The notes under the pieces are model-generated. The model saw only the letters and a list, made by a program, of their open reading frames with translations, was not told the DNA's origin and searched no databases. Below are positions 62,338-64,000 of a stretch of 64,000 bases of DNA, piece by piece. Source of the DNA: an uncultured Clostridium sp. (GTDB lineage: Bacteria; Bacillota; Clostridia; TANB77; CAG-508). The stretch covers positions 1 through 64,000 of the forward strand of contig USIO01000005.1 of NCBI GenBank assembly GCA_900554815.1. The letters run 5' to 3'. A program made the position numbers and the translations under genes. How positions within the stretch are numbered: the first letter of the stretch is position 1; each line of letters starts with the position of its first letter.

Positions 62338-64000
62338 ATGGCAGAAGTAAGTGCTGAAGAACAAGAAAAAATACAAACAATGGTTAATAATTTAGTAGAA
62401 CGTGCTAAAAAAGCGTCTGCTGAATATTTACAACTAAATCAAAAACAAGCAGACAATATTATAAAACATATGGCAATGGCGGGACTAGAACACCATATGG
62501 AATTGGCAAAAATGGCTGTTGAAGAAACAGGAAGAGGAATATATGAAGACAAAATAACAAAAAACATGTTTGCAACCGAATATATTTATCATAGCATAAA
62601 ATACGATAAAACAGTAGGAATAATTTCTGAAAACGAAGAAGAAGGATATGTTCAAATAGCAGAACCAGTTGGAATTATTGCAGGAGTAACACCTGTTACA
62701 AATCCAACTTCTACAACCATGTTTAAATCAATTATTGCGGCAAAAACAAGAAATGTTATTATATTTGGATTTCATCCATCTGCTCAAAAATGTAGCCAAG
62801 CTGCAGCAAAAATTTTAAGAGATGCGGCAGTAGAAGCAGGAGCACCAAAAGATTGCATACTGTGGATAGAAGAACCATCTGTTTTAGCTACAAGACTACT
62901 TATGAACCATCCAGATGTAAATTTAATTTTGGCTACTGGTGGTACAGGGATGGTAAAGTCGGCATATTCATGTGGAAAACCAGCATTAGGAGTTGGACCA
63001 CGGAAATGTACCATGTTATATAGAAAAAACAGCAAAACTAAAAACTTCTGTTAATGATTTAGTATTATCAAAATCTTTCGACAATGGAATGATTTGCGCC
63101 TCAGAACAAGCAGCAATTGTGGACGAAGAAATCCATGAAGAATTTGAACACCTGATGAAAGAAGCAGGATGCTATTTTGTTAATGAAGAAGAAAAAGAAA
63201 AATTAAAAATAAGTATGTTTGATAGCGAAAATGGTTATAAGTTAAAATCACATATTCCAGGACAAAGCCCTTACAAAATTGCAAAAGATGCAGGGTTTGA
63301 AATACCACAAAATACTAAAATACTAGTAGTATATGAAAAAGGAGTAGGAGAAGGATATCCATTTTCAAAAGAAAAGCTTAGCCCTGTTTTAACATATTAC
63401 ATCAGTAAAAACACACAAGATGGAATCAATATTGCAGAGAGCTTAATTGAATATGGAGGACTTCGGACATTCTGCAGTAATTCATTCAGAAAATGAAGAA
63501 ACTATTTTAAAATTTTCTGAAAAAATGAAGGCAGGAAGAATTATAGTAAATTCACCTTCTACTCATGGCGCAATTGGAGACATATACAATACAAATATGC
63601 CATCTCTCACTTTAGGATGTGGTTCATTTGGTGGAAATTCGACAACAGCAAATGTATCATCAGTTAATTTAATTAATATTAAAAGAGTAGCAAAAAGGAG
63701 AGTTAATATGCAATGGTTTAAAATTCCAGAAAAAATATATTTTGAAACAGGTTCTATTCAATACCTAGAAAAAATGCCAGAAATTACAAGAGCATTTATT
63801 ATAACAGATGAATCAATGGTAAAATTAGGATATGTAGATAAAATTTTATACCATTTAAGAAAAAGAGAACAATACGTACATTCCGAAATTTTTTCTGATG
63901 TAGAATCAGATCCTTCTTTTGATACAATCAAAAGAGGCGTAAAAGAAATTGAAAAATTTAAACCTGATGTAATTATTGCATTAGGAGGAGGAAGCCCAAT
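62338..64000 (+). CDS. adhE: bifunctional aldehyde-alcohol dehydrogenase AdhE, partial (2 CGGN sites)
   Basis: Fermentation enzyme that reduces acetyl-CoA to ethanol; runs off the right edge. The N-terminal acetaldehyde dehydrogenase domain has EPVGIIAGVTPVTNPTST, LATGGTGMVKSAYS, the catalytic Cys in NGMICASEQ, and NSPSTHGAIGD. The iron alcohol dehydrogenase domain begins near 63708 (WFKIPEKIYFE) and ends here at ALGGGSP. In-frame CGGs at 63001 and 63464 break the plain frame. Skipping C gives Gly222 (GVGPGNVPCYI, in the NAD-binding part) and Gly376 (GGLGHSAVIHS), both strongly conserved. GAGGAGG precedes the ATG. AdhE is usually abundant in fermenters, so recoding must be efficient. Confidence 0.93.

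Noticed and set aside
9156..64000. The 16 split genes as ordinary pseudogenes
   Set aside because: All breaks are the same C-before-GGN event in frame, with no other stops, deletions or frameshifts, and essential or core genes (mfd, adhE, deoD) are included. Lengths and motifs after recoding are exactly normal.
9156..64000. CGG reassigned to another amino acid (for example Trp or Gln, as reported in other Firmicutes)
   Set aside because: A reassigned triplet would not change the frame. Here the frame always changes by +1 at CGG and the residue required is glycine.
9156..64000. Release-factor-2-style frameshift motif (CTT TGA C with upstream Shine-Dalgarno)
   Set aside because: The sites share only CGGN. 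The upstream codon and sequence vary widely and most next codons are not stops.

Overview
The window is strongly AT-rich and reads like a chromosome segment of an uncultured, anaerobic, spore-forming gut Clostridia-type Firmicute. Signs of sporulation are Spo0A, CwlD, YlbJ, YyaC, SpoIVFB and a SpoIIQ-like M23 protein. Signs of anaerobic life are AdhE, a 2[4Fe-4S] ferredoxin and a flavin reductase-rubredoxin fusion. The taxon is an inference; there is no rRNA here.

Main observation: 16 genes look broken by frameshifts, but every break is the same event. At 37 places the reading frame meets a CGG codon, and the conserved protein continues only if the C is skipped and the next three bases (GGA, GGT, GGC or GGG) are read as glycine. 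No other kind of frameshift occurs. No gene of normal composition uses CGG as a plain triplet. The rule gives whole-codon lengths in all 15 complete affected genes, and family-like lengths where I know the family (CwlD 239 aa, Mfd 1150 aa, DeoD 236 aa, YigZ 213 aa). The sites sit on signature glycines of well-known families. I read this as genome-wide +1 recoding, or quadruplet decoding, of CGGN as glycine in an organism where CGG is vacant as an arginine codon. I know of no such system in bacteria. In the feature list these genes are given as single CDSs with the CGG coordinates ('CGGN sites').

Layout. 1-2.2 kb: a large serine recombinase, a small ORF and tRNA-Cys/tRNA-Gly, probably the edge of an integrated element. 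2.5-9.1 kb: surface proteins, a membrane protein and a GGDEF protein. 9.1-18.2 kb: CwlD and a 2733-residue cyclic-glucan-synthase/GH94 family protein with five CGGN sites. 18.2-21.1 kb: a cohesin/dockerin surface pair on the minus strand with seven sites. 21.4-28.0 kb: a two-component system, signal peptidase, DNA polymerase III delta', RicT, ferredoxin, YlbJ. 28.1-36.1 kb: a nucleotidyltransferase, Mfd, a SpoU methyltransferase and redox enzymes. 36.3-41.3 kb: a second two-component system, a sortase and its likely substrate. 41.5-54.7 kb: CNNM transporter, methionine gamma-lyase-like protein, flavoprotein, YigZ, Spo0A, acyl-CoA synthetase, DeoD and spore genes. 54.8-64 kb: a pilin-like surface protein, rpsF-ssb-rpsR, patatin, a DUF2207 protein, an M23 peptidase and AdhE, which runs off the end.

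Three small minus-strand ORFs (27.8, 33.0 and 58.8 kb) have a clearly different, higher-GC codon use. Two of them carry an in-frame CGG that does not fit the rule, so they are the informative exceptions.
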